Positions 53,175 to 62,323 are shown, numbered from the stretch's first letter. The stretch is 64,000 nt of DNA from Streptomyces venezuelae ATCC 10712 (GCF_008639165.1 NZ_CP029197.1:1798001-1862000); one strand, 5' to 3'. The notes: a model not told the origin generated them from the sequence alone. Program-made: numbers and translations.

Positions 53175-54062
53175 TTAGACCGATCTGGGGAGGATCGTGG
53201 GCGGGTGTTCGGGATCCGGAACGGTGGTGCTCCAGCCGCCGTGCACGGACCGTCCCTGCTGTTCGCGGAAGCGGATGGGGGCGGTGCCGACCCGGCGGGT
53301 GAACAGCCGGGAGAAGTAGGCCGGGTCGTCGTAGCCGACGCGGCGGGCGACGGCGGCGACGGGCAGTTCGGTGGCGGCGAGGAGCTCCTTGGCGCGGCCG
53401 AGGCGGACGGTGAGCAGGTAGTCCTTGGGGCTGCAGCCGGCGGCGCGGCGGACGGCGGTGCGCAGTTCGGCGGCGGTCATGCCGTGCCGGGCGGCGTGCT
53501 CGGCGACGGAGAGCGGCTGGAAGGCGTCGCGGGCGAGGGCGGCGAGGACGGGGTCGCCGTCGGCGTTGGTGTCGGCGCGGGCGCGGCGCAGGGCGACGAG
53601 GAGTTCATGGACGGCGGCGCCGGTCTCGACCTCCAGGAGGGGGTTGCCGGGGCGGGCGGCGCGGGCTATCCGGCCGATGGCGGCGCGGGCGGGGGCGGCG
53701 TCGGAGAGGGGGACGACGGGCCGGTCGGGTTCGATGTAGCCGAGCTCGGTGTAGGTGGTGGTGGCGGGGCCGGTGAAGTCGACGAAGGCCTCGTCCCAGC
53801 CGGTGCCGGGGTCGGCGCCGTAGTGGTGGGGGGTGCCGGGGGTCAGCCAGAGGAGGGCGGGGGCGGTGACGGTGGTGCGGCGGCCGTCGGCGCCCAGGTA
53901 CCAGCCGCTGCCGGCGGAGACGACGACGGCCACGTGGTGGTCGAGGGTGCGGGGGCCGACGGTGGGGAGGGTGCCGTGCTGGAGCCCTACGCCGAGGCAG
54001 ACCAGTCCGAGGCGGTGGTGGACGGGGCTGGGTGTGAAGTAGCGCATCCAGGTGTGGTACAT
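53175..54062 (-). CDS. AraC-family transcriptional regulator
   Basis: 295 residues. An N-terminal cupin-like sugar-sensing domain (about 10-165; LDHHVAVVVSAGSGWYLG, LLWLTPGTPHHYGADPG) and a C-terminal double helix-turn-helix (about 190-285: LSVAEHAARHGMTAAELRTAVRRAAGCSPKDYLLTVRLGRAKELL, then VAAVARRVGYDDPAYFSRLFTRRVGTAPIRFRE, in parts). It is divergent from a beta-galactosidase gene and probably activates it in response to a galactoside. ATG at 54062; the MYHTWMRYF start is usual for this subgroup. An alternative start is Met6. Confidence 0.9.
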   Translation of the reverse strand: MYHTWMRYFTPSPVHHRLGLVCLGVGLQHGTLPTVGPRTLDHHVAVVVSAGSGWYLGADGRRTTVTAPALLWLTPGTPHHYGADPGTGWDEAFVDFTGPATTTYTELGYIEPDRPVVPLSDAAPARAAIGRIARAARPGNPLLEVETGAAVHELLVALRRARADTNADGDPVLAALARDAFQPLSVAEHAARHGMTAAELRTAVRRAAGCSPKDYLLTVRLGRAKELLAATELPVAAVARRVGYDDPAYFSRLFTRRVGTAPIRFREQQGRSVHGGWSTTVPDPEHPPTILPRSV

Positions 54063-54109
54063 GCGGTGGTGCCCCTCCCCGGGGCCTGGGGTTCAGGCCC
54101 CCGCGTAAC

Positions 54110-54140
54110 GTCCAAACTGCGACGATCTTTGTCCATGGAC
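54110..54140. promoter_or_regulatory. candidate AraC-type half-sites: GTCCA repeated at 21 bp
   Basis: GTCCA occurs at 54110-54114 and again at 54131-54135, a direct repeat with 21-bp period, in the 109-bp gap between the divergent AraC regulator and beta-galactosidase genes. The second copy is part of the 10-bp palindrome GTCCATGGAC. Direct half-sites 21 bp apart are the usual arrangement for AraC-family dimers. Confidence 0.4.
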
Positions 54141-54171
54141 CGGTTCGCCGCCAGAGGGCGAGGGTGAGGCC

Positions 54172-55923
54172 ATGAGCACGTTCGCTGTGGGTGACGAGGA
54201 CTTTCTGCTCGACGGCCGGCCGGTGCGGCTGCTCTCGGGGGCGCTGCACTACTTCCGGGTGCGCGAGGAGCAGTGGGAGCACCGGCTCGGGATGCTGCGG
54301 GCGATGGGCCTGAACTGTGTCGAGACGTACGTGCCGTGGAATCTGCACGAGCCGGAGCCGGGGCGGTACGCGGACGTGGCGGCGCTCGGCCGGTTTCTGG
54401 ACGCGGTGGCCCGGGCCGGGATGTGGGCGATCGTGCGCCCGGGGCCGTACATCTGCGCCGAGTGGGAGAACGGCGGGCTGCCGCACTGGCTGACGGGGCC
54501 GCTGGGGCGGCGGGTGCGGAGCTTCGACCCGGAGTTCCTCGCGCCGGTGGAGGCCTGGTTCCGGCGGTTGCTTCCGCAGGTGGTGGAGCGGCAGATCGAC
54601 CGGGGCGGGCCGGTGGTCCTGGTCCAGGTGGAGAACGAGTACGGGAGTTACGGCAGCGACCGGGCGTATCTGGAGTGGCTGGCGGAGCTGTTGCGGGGCT
54701 GTGGGGTGGCCGTGCCGCTGTTCACCTCGGACGGGCCGGAGGACCACATGCTGACGGGGGGTTCGGTGCCGGGGGTGCTCGCGACGGCGAACTTCGGTTC
54801 GGGGGCGCGGGAGGGCTTCGCGACGCTGCGGCGGCATCAGCCGTCGGGGCCGCTGATGTGCATGGAGTTCTGGTGCGGCTGGTTCGACCACTGGGGCACG
54901 GAGCACGCGGTGCGGGACGCGGCGGACGCGGCGGAGGCGCTGCGGGAGATCCTGGAGTGCGGGGCGTCGGTCAATGTCTACATGGCGCACGGGGGCACGA
55001 ACTTCGGTGGCTTCGCGGGGGCGAACCGGGCCGGTGAGCTGCACGACGGTCCGCTGCGGGCGACGGTGACCTCGTACGACTACGACGCGCCGGTGGACGA
55101 GGCGGGGCGGCCGACGGAGAAGTTCTGGCGTTTCCGTGAGGTGCTGGCGGCGTACGCGGAGGGGCCGCTGCCGGAGGTTCCGGAGCCTCCGGCGCGGCTG
55201 GCGGCCCCGGTGTCGGGCGGGCTCGACGGGTGGGCTCCGCTGGAGGCGGTCCTGGAGGTGCTGGGCGGCGAGGAGTCGGTGACGCCGGTGCCGCCGGTCT
55301 TCGAGGAGCTGGGGGTGGACCGGGGCCTGGTGCGCTACCGGGTGGCGGTGCCGGGTCCCCGGCAGCCGTACCCGCTGGGTGTGACGGGGTTGCGGGACCG
55401 GGCGGTGGTGTACGTCGACGGGGTCCTGGCGGGGGTGCTCGACACGGTGGACGGGGAGGACGTGTCGCTGTCCGAGCCGGTGGCGGGGCCCGCGGTCGTC
55501 GATCTGTGGGTGGAGTCGCTCGGCCGGGTCAACTACGGGCCGCGGCAGGCGGAGCCGAAGGGGATCACGGGCGGCGTCCGGCACGAGCGGCAGTATCTGC
55601 ACGGGGTGCGGGCGCGGGGCCTGCGGCTGGACGCGTTCGAGGCGGCGGCGGTGGACAAGGTGCCGTTCGGCGCGGGCGCCGGCGGTCCGGGGCTCCACCG
55701 GGGGACCTTCGAGGTGGCGGGCGCGGGTGACGCGTGGCTGCGGCTGCCGGGCGGGACCCGGGGCTTCGTGTGGCTGAACGGTTTCTGCCTGGGCCGCTAC
55801 TGGCCGGCGGCGGGCCCGCAGGACGCGCTGTTCGTACCGGGTCCGGTGCTGCGGGAGGGCGCGAACGAGGTGTGGGTGCTGGAGCTGGAGGGGGCGGGGG
55901 CGCCGACGGTGGAGCTGAGCTGA
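54172..55923 (+). CDS. glycoside hydrolase family 35 beta-galactosidase
   Basis: 583 residues. GH35 catalytic TIM barrel: LLSGALHYFRV and NCVETYVPWNLHEPEPG near the start, acid/base Glu156 in VQVENEYGSYG and nucleophile Glu232 in MEFWCGWFDHWG, then NVYMAHGGTNFGGFAGAN. C-terminal beta-sandwich domains end in WLNGFCLGRYWPAAGPQ. No signal peptide, so it should act on imported galactosides in the cytoplasm. The divergent AraC gene is the likely regulator. ATG at 54172 follows GGGTGAGG. Confidence 0.93.
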   Translation: MSTFAVGDEDFLLDGRPVRLLSGALHYFRVREEQWEHRLGMLRAMGLNCVETYVPWNLHEPEPGRYADVAALGRFLDAVARAGMWAIVRPGPYICAEWENGGLPHWLTGPLGRRVRSFDPEFLAPVEAWFRRLLPQVVERQIDRGGPVVLVQVENEYGSYGSDRAYLEWLAELLRGCGVAVPLFTSDGPEDHMLTGGSVPGVLATANFGSGAREGFATLRRHQPSGPLMCMEFWCGWFDHWGTEHAVRDAADAAEALREILECGASVNVYMAHGGTNFGGFAGANRAGELHDGPLRATVTSYDYDAPVDEAGRPTEKFWRFREVLAAYAEGPLPEVPEPPARLAAPVSGGLDGWAPLEAVLEVLGGEESVTPVPPVFEELGVDRGLVRYRVAVPGPRQPYPLGVTGLRDRAVVYVDGVLAGVLDTVDGEDVSLSEPVAGPAVVDLWVESLGRVNYGPRQAEPKGITGGVRHERQYLHGVRARGLRLDAFEAAAVDKVPFGAGAGGPGLHRGTFEVAGAGDAWLRLPGGTRGFVWLNGFCLGRYWPAAGPQDALFVPGPVLREGANEVWVLELEGAGAPTVELS

Positions 55924-56007
55924 GCTCCGTACGGGCCGGATCGCGGGACGGGTCCTGGCTCCGTACGGGTGCTCCGGGGCGGTCGGCGCCCTGGAGCGCG
56001 TACGCCG

Positions 56008-56040
56008 GGGGCCCCGGGGCGGTGGTCGCCCCGGGGCCCC
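56008..56040. terminator. hairpin between convergent beta-galactosidase and trypsin genes
   Basis: A perfect 13-base all-GC stem (GGGGCCCCGGGGC with GCCCCGGGGCCCC) and 7-base loop. Confidence 0.75.
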
Positions 56041-56060
56041 GGTGTGCGGGGTGCGGCGGG

Positions 56061-56846
<786 letters not shown>

Positions 56847-56913
56847 TCACTTCCTTCTTTCATGGGGGGTTGCCTCGACGGGTGATGACATGCGCCCGTC
56901 AAGTCATGTCCGG

Positions 56914-56943
56914 ATTATGGACAGCGCTCAACTGCCCCCACAA
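56914..56943 (-). promoter_or_regulatory. candidate promoter of the trypsin gene
   Basis: On the minus strand, TTGTGG (56943-56938), an 18-bp spacer and CATAAT (56919-56914), about 70 bp upstream of the start codon. The -10 is close to TATAAT; the -35 is moderate. Confidence 0.45.
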
Positions 56944-57005
56944 GGAAGCCTTTTCGGCCAACCCGAACGACGGAACCGTACAGTGGAGACAAGGGGGAAT
57001 CCGGC

Positions 57006-57890
57006 ATGCCGAACCAGCAGGAGGGCGACCGTGTCGCCCGGGGCTTCCCGCACCGCGACACGGTCGGTGCCTCGCTCACCGCGCTCTACCGGCGCCTCTC
57101 CCCGGACGGCGTGCACCGCTATCCGGCCAGCGTCCCGGCCGCCGACGTCGCCCTCGGCGACGACGAGGACCTGCACCTCGGCACCCAGCGGGTGGCCCGC
57201 GCCCTCGTCCGGCACCTGCGGCTGCCGGAGGCCCGCATGGTCGTCAGCTTCCGCCCGATGGAGTACGCGGCGGCGGTGGAGCTGACGGCCGGACCGGAGT
57301 ACTTCGTGGAGCTCAACGACCGCTTCCGCAGCCGCCGCCGGGACATCGGCGCGGCCCTCGCCCACGAGATCACCCACGTGCTGCTGCACCGGCTGGGCCT
57401 CGGCTTCCCCGGCACCGCCGACAACGAGATCCTCACCGACGTCGTCACCACCTACCTGGGCGCGGGCTGGCTGCTGCTCGACGCGTTCCGGCAGGACGGC
57501 GTGGAGAGCCAGAAGCTCGGCTACCTCACCCCCGAGGAGTTCGGCTACGTCCTCGCCAAACGGGCCGAGGTGTTCGGCGAGGACCCCTCCCCCTGGTTCA
57601 CCAGCGCGGTGGCGTACGAGGCGTGGGTACGCGGCCGGGCCGAGGCCGGCCGGGAACGGGCGGCGCCGCCGCTCGCCGGGGCGGGCTGGGCCGAGCGCCG
57701 CCGGTACGGCTGGGAACGGCGCCGGGGCAGGGCGGCCGCCGGAGCCCCGTACGCCTTCGAGGGCGGAGCGCCCGCGACCGGCGTCTCGTTCCCCTGCCCG
57801 GTCTGCCGCCAGCGCCTCCGCGTCCCGGCCGGCCGGACGCTGCGGGCCCGGTGCGGGGTGTGCCGGACGGTCCTGGAGTGCGCGGGCTAG
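57006..57890 (+). CDS. putative HExxH zinc metallopeptidase with C-terminal zinc ribbon
   Basis: 294 residues. A zinc-binding HEITH motif (His120-Glu-x-x-His124) lies in a helix (GAALAHEITHVLLHRLG), and a downstream helix with DNEILTDVVTTYLG (139-152) offers Glu141 or Asp145 as third ligand, as in gluzincins. The N-terminal part includes a structured sheet (ARMVVSFRPMEY and EYFVELNDRFRSRRRD). The C-terminal 35 residues form a Cys4 ribbon: Cys264/Cys267 and Cys283/Cys286. No signal peptide, so an intracellular enzyme. I do not recognise a named family. AAGGGGGAA precedes the ATG. It converges on the GNAT gene with a 4-bp overlap. Confidence 0.75.
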   Translation: MPNQQEGDRVARGFPHRDTVGASLTALYRRLSPDGVHRYPASVPAADVALGDDEDLHLGTQRVARALVRHLRLPEARMVVSFRPMEYAAAVELTAGPEYFVELNDRFRSRRRDIGAALAHEITHVLLHRLGLGFPGTADNEILTDVVTTYLGAGWLLLDAFRQDGVESQKLGYLTPEEFGYVLAKRAEVFGEDPSPWFTSAVAYEAWVRGRAEAGRERAAPPLAGAGWAERRRYGWERRRGRAAAGAPYAFEGGAPATGVSFPCPVCRQRLRVPAGRTLRARCGVCRTVLECAG

Positions 57891-58363
57891 GGGGTCTCCC
57901 CCGACGGGTCCTGGAGCAGGCTCTTGTGGAAGTGGACGTCCTCGGCGCCGCCCGGGATGCCGAGGACCCGGCCGGTCTCCACGTACCCGTGCCGGCGGTA
58001 GAAGTCCGGGGCCTGGAAGGTGAACGAGGAGACGGTGGCGCGGTCGCAGCCGCGCCGCCGGGCCTCGTCCTCGGCGGCGCGCAGCAGCCGGCTCCCCCAG
58101 CCGTCCGCGCGGCTGTCCTCGCGGACCCACAGCATGTCGATGCCGAAGAGGCCGCTCCAGGTCCAGCCGGTGAGCCCGCCGATGAGTTCGCCGTGCGCGT
58201 CGACGGCCTTCACGGACAGCTCTCCCTGGTCCTCGGGAGTGGTGTTCGTGGCGGCGAAGTTGAACGCGTCGAGGCCCCGCTCCAGGGCCTTGGCGAGGGC
58301 GGCGTCCCCGTCGCCGACGCTCAGCGTCGCGTCACCGTGGCCCTGATCCTGATCGTGCGTCAT
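57887..58363 (-). CDS. GNAT-family N-acetyltransferase
   Basis: 158 residues. Single GNAT fold: FGIDMLWVREDSRADGWGSRLLRAAEDEARRRGC holds the acetyl-CoA pyrophosphate-binding loop (DGWGSRLL in place of Q/RxxGxG/A), and FTFQAPDFYRRHGYVETGRV is the typical C-terminal motif with the conserved Tyr. The acceptor is unknown. The first about 20 residues are polar. Its TAG stop and the stop of the HExxH gene interlock over four bases on opposite strands. Confidence 0.87.
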   Translation of the reverse strand: MTHDQDQGHGDATLSVGDGDAALAKALERGLDAFNFAATNTTPEDQGELSVKAVDAHGELIGGLTGWTWSGLFGIDMLWVREDSRADGWGSRLLRAAEDEARRRGCDRATVSSFTFQAPDFYRRHGYVETGRVLGIPGGAEDVHFHKSLLQDPSGETP

Positions 58364-58465
58364 GCGGCCCGATTCTGGCACAGGCGTACGAGCGGGCCGG
58401 GGCGCGCCGGGAGCCGGGCGGCAAACGATTTGCGCCAGGGCCGGACGGCGGGTCAGGGTCGGGGC

Positions 58466-59983
58466 ATGAGCACGCTGTTCGACGCCATCCGGGACGGGGA
58501 CGAGGACGGGGCCGTACGGGCCCTGCGCGACGGGGCCGGCCCCGAGGACGTGGAGGACGGGGAGACCGCGCTGTACCGCGCGGCGGTGGGCAACGAGGCC
58601 GGAATCGTACGGGTGTTGCTCGCCGCCGGGGCCGATCCGGGGCGGGGCAGCGGCGAGGACGGCGCCGACCTTCCGCTGTGCGGCGCGGCCGTCGGCGGGC
58701 ACACCGAGGTGGTGCGCGCCCTGCTCGCGGCGGGCGCGGAGGCCGACCAGGAGGAGGCGTTCGGCTTCACGGCCCTCGCCTGGGCCCTCCGGCTCGGCCA
58801 CGCCGACACGGCGCGGGCGCTCCTGGAGTACGGCGCCGATCCCGACCGGCGCGGCCCCGACGGCGTCCTGCCGCTCGTCGCCGCCGCCCGCCGCGGCTCC
58901 ACCGGCTGCGTCCGGGCGCTCCTCGACCACGGGGCGGACGCCCGGGAGGCGGCGCTGCGGGAGGCGCGGCGCTGGATCGGCGCCGACATCGCCGCCGAGC
59001 TGCGGCGCGGTCTCGTCGCCGGGAACGAGGGCGGGCAGACCTTCGAGGCGGTGGTCCGCCGGGTCCGGGAGGACGGCGGGGTGACCGTCGTCGTCGAGCT
59101 GCTGCGGGAGGACGGCGCCCCCGGGCGGGGCGACGAGCGCCAGACCGGGCACGCGGCGATCGCCACGCTCCTGGAGTCCTCGCTGGGGCTCCGCACCTCG
59201 CACGAGGAGCTGGCGGCGCGGGCGCTGCGCTGCGGCGATCCGGAGCTGGACGACTGGACGACGGCGGTGGCCGAACTGTCGGGCCGGGCCGACGAGGAGA
59301 CGTTCGTGGCGGCGGCGGCGTGGTGCGCGTACCGCGATCCGCTGCGCCGGGCGCTCGGCGCACGGGTCCTCGGGGCGCTGCCCGGCTTCGCCCCGAGCGC
59401 GGTACCGGTGCTGCGACGGCTCGCGGCGGAAGTGGTGACATCGGCCCCGACGCGCGAGGCCGCGTCCGGGCGGGCCGCAGCCGGGCCCGCCGCGCGGGAG
59501 CCGGTGTTGTCGGTGGTTTCGGCGCTCGGGGAGTGTGCGGATCCGGCGGCCGTGCCCGACCTGCTCGCGGCGGCCGCCCATCCGGACGCGGCGGTGCGGC
59601 GGGCGGTCGCCGGTTCCCTGGCCGGGATCGTGCCGGCCGGGCACGCGGAGGCGCTCGGGGTGCTGCTCGCGCTGAGCCGGGACGGGGACGCGCGGGTGCG
59701 GGACTGGGCGACGCTGGCGCTGGCCGAGCTGCCCGACGACACCCCGCTCGTACGGGAGGGGCTGGCGGAGCGGCTCGGCGACGCCGATCCGGAGACGGCG
59801 GCGGAGGCGGCGCGCGGGCTGGCGATCCGTCAGGACCCGCGCGCCGTCGACGCGTTGGCGTCGGCCCTCGCGGACGGCGATCCGGAGGGCACGGCGCGGG
59901 AGACGGCGCTCGCCGCCCTGGAGTACGTCCGCGATCCCCGGGTCAGGACCCGGCTGGAATGGACCACCCCGCGCCGCGCCTGA
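58466..59983 (+). CDS. ankyrin-repeat / HEAT-repeat protein
   Basis: 505 residues. The N-terminal about 170 residues are four ankyrin repeats (ETALYRAAVGNEAGIVRVLLAAGADP, DLPLCGAAVGGHTEVVRALLAAGAEA, TALAWALRLGHADTARALLEYGADP, VLPLVAAARRGSTGCVRALLDHGADA, each read in parts). The C-terminal about 270 residues are HEAT-like repeats (VPDLLAAAAHPDAAVRRAVAGSLAGI, ALGVLLALSRDGDARVRDWATLALAEL and so on). Both halves are protein-binding solenoids and no catalytic domain is seen. A linker near 330-345 is Ala/Arg-rich. ATG at 58466 begins directly before the first repeat. Confidence 0.88.
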   Translation: MSTLFDAIRDGDEDGAVRALRDGAGPEDVEDGETALYRAAVGNEAGIVRVLLAAGADPGRGSGEDGADLPLCGAAVGGHTEVVRALLAAGAEADQEEAFGFTALAWALRLGHADTARALLEYGADPDRRGPDGVLPLVAAARRGSTGCVRALLDHGADAREAALREARRWIGADIAAELRRGLVAGNEGGQTFEAVVRRVREDGGVTVVVELLREDGAPGRGDERQTGHAAIATLLESSLGLRTSHEELAARALRCGDPELDDWTTAVAELSGRADEETFVAAAAWCAYRDPLRRALGARVLGALPGFAPSAVPVLRRLAAEVVTSAPTREAASGRAAAGPAAREPVLSVVSALGECADPAAVPDLLAAAAHPDAAVRRAVAGSLAGIVPAGHAEALGVLLALSRDGDARVRDWATLALAELPDDTPLVREGLAERLGDADPETAAEAARGLAIRQDPRAVDALASALADGDPEGTARETALAALEYVRDPRVRTRLEWTTPRRA

Positions 59984-59998
59984 GGGGACGCGGACCGC

Positions 59999-60424
59999 TC
60001 AGCAGCCGTGGTCGATCAGGTCGAAGGACGCGTAGTGGTCGGCGGTGTAGTAGTCCTCCTGCGCGGAGGCGCCGGTCACGATCCGGCGGGCGCCGCGGGT
60101 GGGGACGCCCGGGGTCTTGACCGTGTACTCGTGGTAGTAGCCGAGCGAGTGGGCCGGCAGGACCCGCTCCCGGTTCTGGAAGACGGAGCCGTCCTGGCTG
60201 TACGGGAACGGGCCGCCCGCGTCGATCAGGCGCAGGGTCGTGTGGGCCTCGCCGGGGAGGGCGGAGGAGCAGATGTGTCCGACGGCCGCGTTCGTCGCGA
60301 CGGAGGTCACGACGGCGGTGGGGGCGGGGGCCGGGGCGGCGGTGGCCGGGGCGCCGAGGAGGAGGGAGGAGAGGAGGGCGGTGGCGACACCGCCGGCGAG
60401 GGTGAATCGAGGGGGGATTCGCAT
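59999..60424 (-). CDS. secreted guanyl-specific ribonuclease, RNase Sa type
   Basis: 141 residues. Signal peptide (about 1-30), short Ala/Pro pro-region and a mature domain that follows RNase Sa of Streptomyces aureofaciens almost word for word: ICSSALPGEAHTTLRLIDAGGPFPYSQDGSVFQNRE (in parts), then YYHEYTVKTPG, RGARRIVTG and QEDYYTADHYASFDLID. Catalytic Glu99, Arg114 and His130, and the Cys52-Cys141 disulfide, are all kept. It cleaves RNA after guanosine outside the cell. No barstar-like inhibitor gene is seen nearby. Confidence 0.95.
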   Translation of the reverse strand: MRIPPRFTLAGGVATALLSSLLLGAPATAAPAPAPTAVVTSVATNAAVGHICSSALPGEAHTTLRLIDAGGPFPYSQDGSVFQNRERVLPAHSLGYYHEYTVKTPGVPTRGARRIVTGASAQEDYYTADHYASFDLIDHGC

Positions 60425-60589
60425 GGCTGCGATTTTGACGCGCGTAGATCCGGCCGGGGAACCCCAACGCCCTTGTATTCGCCGGACGTTAACTCCTTGC
60501 CCGCCTACGTGGGGATCCCGTGAGGACCGGCGTGGTCCGGGCCGCGCGGGGTACGCGGCCCGGCCGCCGGGCCCCGGGAGGGCCCTGCC

Positions 60590-61465
60590 TCACGCCCCGT
60601 ACACCGGGTGGGGCGGCGTCGCCTCCGCGAGGAGGCGGCGGGCCGTCTCCCCCGCTTCCGCCGGGCTCCTGCGGGTCCCCTTGTCCGCCGTCGGGCCCGG
60701 GCGCCAGCCCTCCATGACGGTGAGGCGGCCTCCCTCGGCCTCGAAGACCCGCCCGGTCACTCCCGCCGACGCGGCCGAGCCGAGCCAGACCACGAGGGGG
60801 GACACGTCCTCGGGCAGGGCGTCGAGGCCGCCGAAGACCTGCTCGGTCATCCGGGTCCTGGCGGCCGGGGCGATCGCGTTGACCTGGACGCCGTAGCGGG
60901 CGAGTTCCGCCGCGGCGACGAGGGTGAGGCCGATGATCGCGGCCTTGGCCGCCGCGTAGTTGCCCTGTCCGACGCTGCCGAGCAGGCCGGCGCCGGAGGT
61001 GGTGTGGACGATCCGGGCGTCCGGCGCGCGCCCGGCCTTGGCCTCGGCCCGCCAGTGCGCGGCGGCGTGCCGCAGCGGCAGGAAGTGGCCCTTGGCGTGC
61101 ACCCGCATGACCGCGTCCCAGTCCTCCTCGTCGAGGTTCACGAGCATCCGGTCGCGGAGGAAGCCGGCGTTGCTGACGAGGGTGTCGAGCCGTCCGTACG
61201 CGTCCAGGGCGGTCGTGACGAGGGAGGCGGCGCCCTCGGTGGTGGCGATGTCGCCGCCGTGGGCGACGGCCCGGCCGCCCGCCGCGCGGATCTCCTCGAC
61301 GACCGCGGCGGCGGGGCTTTCGGGGCCGGGGCGGCCGTCGAGTCCGACCCCGAGGTCGTTGACGACGACCCGGGCGCCTTCGGCGGCGAAGGCGAGCGCG
61401 TGGGCCCGGCCGAGTCCGCGGCCCGCTCCCGTCACGATCACGACGCGACCCTCACAGATTCCCAT
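60590..61465 (-). CDS. short-chain dehydrogenase (Rv3548c-like, steroid ring locus)
   Basis: 291 residues. Classical SDR: GAGRGLG at 13-19, NDLG then SNAG, catalytic Ser in HTTSGAGLLGS and YAAAK 13 residues later. It resembles the beta-oxidation hydroxyacyl-CoA dehydrogenases of the MFE-2/17-beta-HSD4 type (VVNDLGVGLDG, GNYAAAKAAIIGL). It lies one base after the second SDR gene, leftward, and the pair faces the enoyl-CoA hydratase/CoA-transferase genes. Its place and length match Rv3548c of M. tuberculosis. Probably oxidises a hydroxyacyl-CoA formed from steroid rings; exact substrate is inferred. Confidence 0.85.
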   Translation of the reverse strand: MGICEGRVVIVTGAGRGLGRAHALAFAAEGARVVVNDLGVGLDGRPGPESPAAAVVEEIRAAGGRAVAHGGDIATTEGAASLVTTALDAYGRLDTLVSNAGFLRDRMLVNLDEEDWDAVMRVHAKGHFLPLRHAAAHWRAEAKAGRAPDARIVHTTSGAGLLGSVGQGNYAAAKAAIIGLTLVAAAELARYGVQVNAIAPAARTRMTEQVFGGLDALPEDVSPLVVWLGSAASAGVTGRVFEAEGGRLTVMEGWRPGPTADKGTRRSPAEAGETARRLLAEATPPHPVYGA

Positions 61466-61466
61466 C

Positions 61467-62258
61467 TCAGCTCTCCTTGTCGGCGGTCGGGGCGGTGGTG
61501 GTGCCGTTGACGTTCGCGGCGTCGAGGAAGGCGGGCCGTTCTCCGCCGCCGTGCACGAGGAGCGAGGCTCCGGAGACGTAGGCCGCCCGGCCGGAGGCGA
61601 GGAAGACGGCGGCTTCGCCGATCTCGTCGGGGGCGGCGAGGCGGCCCAGCGGTACGGTCCGGCCGACGGCGGCGATCCCGGCCTCGTCGCCGTAGTGGAG
61701 GTGGGACATTTCGGTCTCCACCATGCCGAGGACCAGGGTGTTGACCCGGATCTCGGGGGCCCATTCGACGGCCATCGAGCGGGCGAGGTTCTCCAGGCCC
61801 GCCTTGGCGGCGCCGTAGGCGGCCGTGCCCGGGGAGGGGCGGGTGCCGCTGACGCTGCCGATCATGACGACGGTGCCCCGGGCGGCCCGGAGCAGGGGGT
61901 GGGCGGCCAGGGTGACGGTGAGCGGGGCGGTGAGGTTCAGCTCGACCACCCGTGCGTGGCGTTCGGCGTCGCTCTCGCCCAGCAGGCGGTACGGCGTGCC
62001 GCCCGCGTTGTTGACGAGGACGTCGAGCCGTCCGTACCGCTCGGCGAGAGTGCTGAGGAGTTCCTGTACGGCGGTGGGTTCCCGCAGGTCGACGGGGTGG
62101 AACGCGGCGGTGCGGCCCGCCGCTTGGACCGGCGTGTCGGGGGGTCTGCGGGCGCAGACGGCGACGTGGGCGCCGGCCCGCAGAAAGGCGCGGGTGATGC
62201 CCGCGCCGACGCCGCGGGTTCCGCCGGTGACGAGCACGACCCTCCCGTCCAGCTCCAT
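61467..62258 (-). CDS. short-chain dehydrogenase (Rv3549c-like, steroid ring locus)
   Basis: 263 residues. GGTRGVG motif at 12-18, NNAGGTPYRL, catalytic Ser in MIGSVSG and YGAAK 13 residues later, and the C-terminal GASLLVHGGGERP of SDRs. First gene of the leftward pair, its start 32 bp from the palindromic operator and 65 bp from the divergent enoyl-CoA hydratase. By order and size it corresponds to Rv3549c in the mycobacterial ring C/D catabolic cluster. Its upstream region is shared, so both arms are probably induced together. Confidence 0.85.
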   Translation of the reverse strand: MELDGRVVLVTGGTRGVGAGITRAFLRAGAHVAVCARRPPDTPVQAAGRTAAFHPVDLREPTAVQELLSTLAERYGRLDVLVNNAGGTPYRLLGESDAERHARVVELNLTAPLTVTLAAHPLLRAARGTVVMIGSVSGTRPSPGTAAYGAAKAGLENLARSMAVEWAPEIRVNTLVLGMVETEMSHLHYGDEAGIAAVGRTVPLGRLAAPDEIGEAAVFLASGRAAYVSGASLLVHGGGERPAFLDAANVNGTTTAPTADKES

Positions 62259-62290
62259 CGGCTGCTACCTTCCTCCCCAAGGGTACCTAA

Positions 62291-62300
62291 CAAACGTTTG
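62291..62300. promoter_or_regulatory. TetR-type operator candidate CAAACGTTTG
   Basis: A perfect 10-bp palindrome (within ACCTAACAAACGTTTGGTGG) lies between the divergent SDR and enoyl-CoA hydratase starts, inside the 65-bp shared promoter region. Such AAC-containing dyads are typical operators of TetR-family repressors of acyl-CoA catabolism. The mycobacterial counterpart locus is under the TetR repressor KstR2, whose gene is not in this window. Confidence 0.65.
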
Positions 62301-62323
62301 GTGGAAAGGTAGCTGATCCGCTC

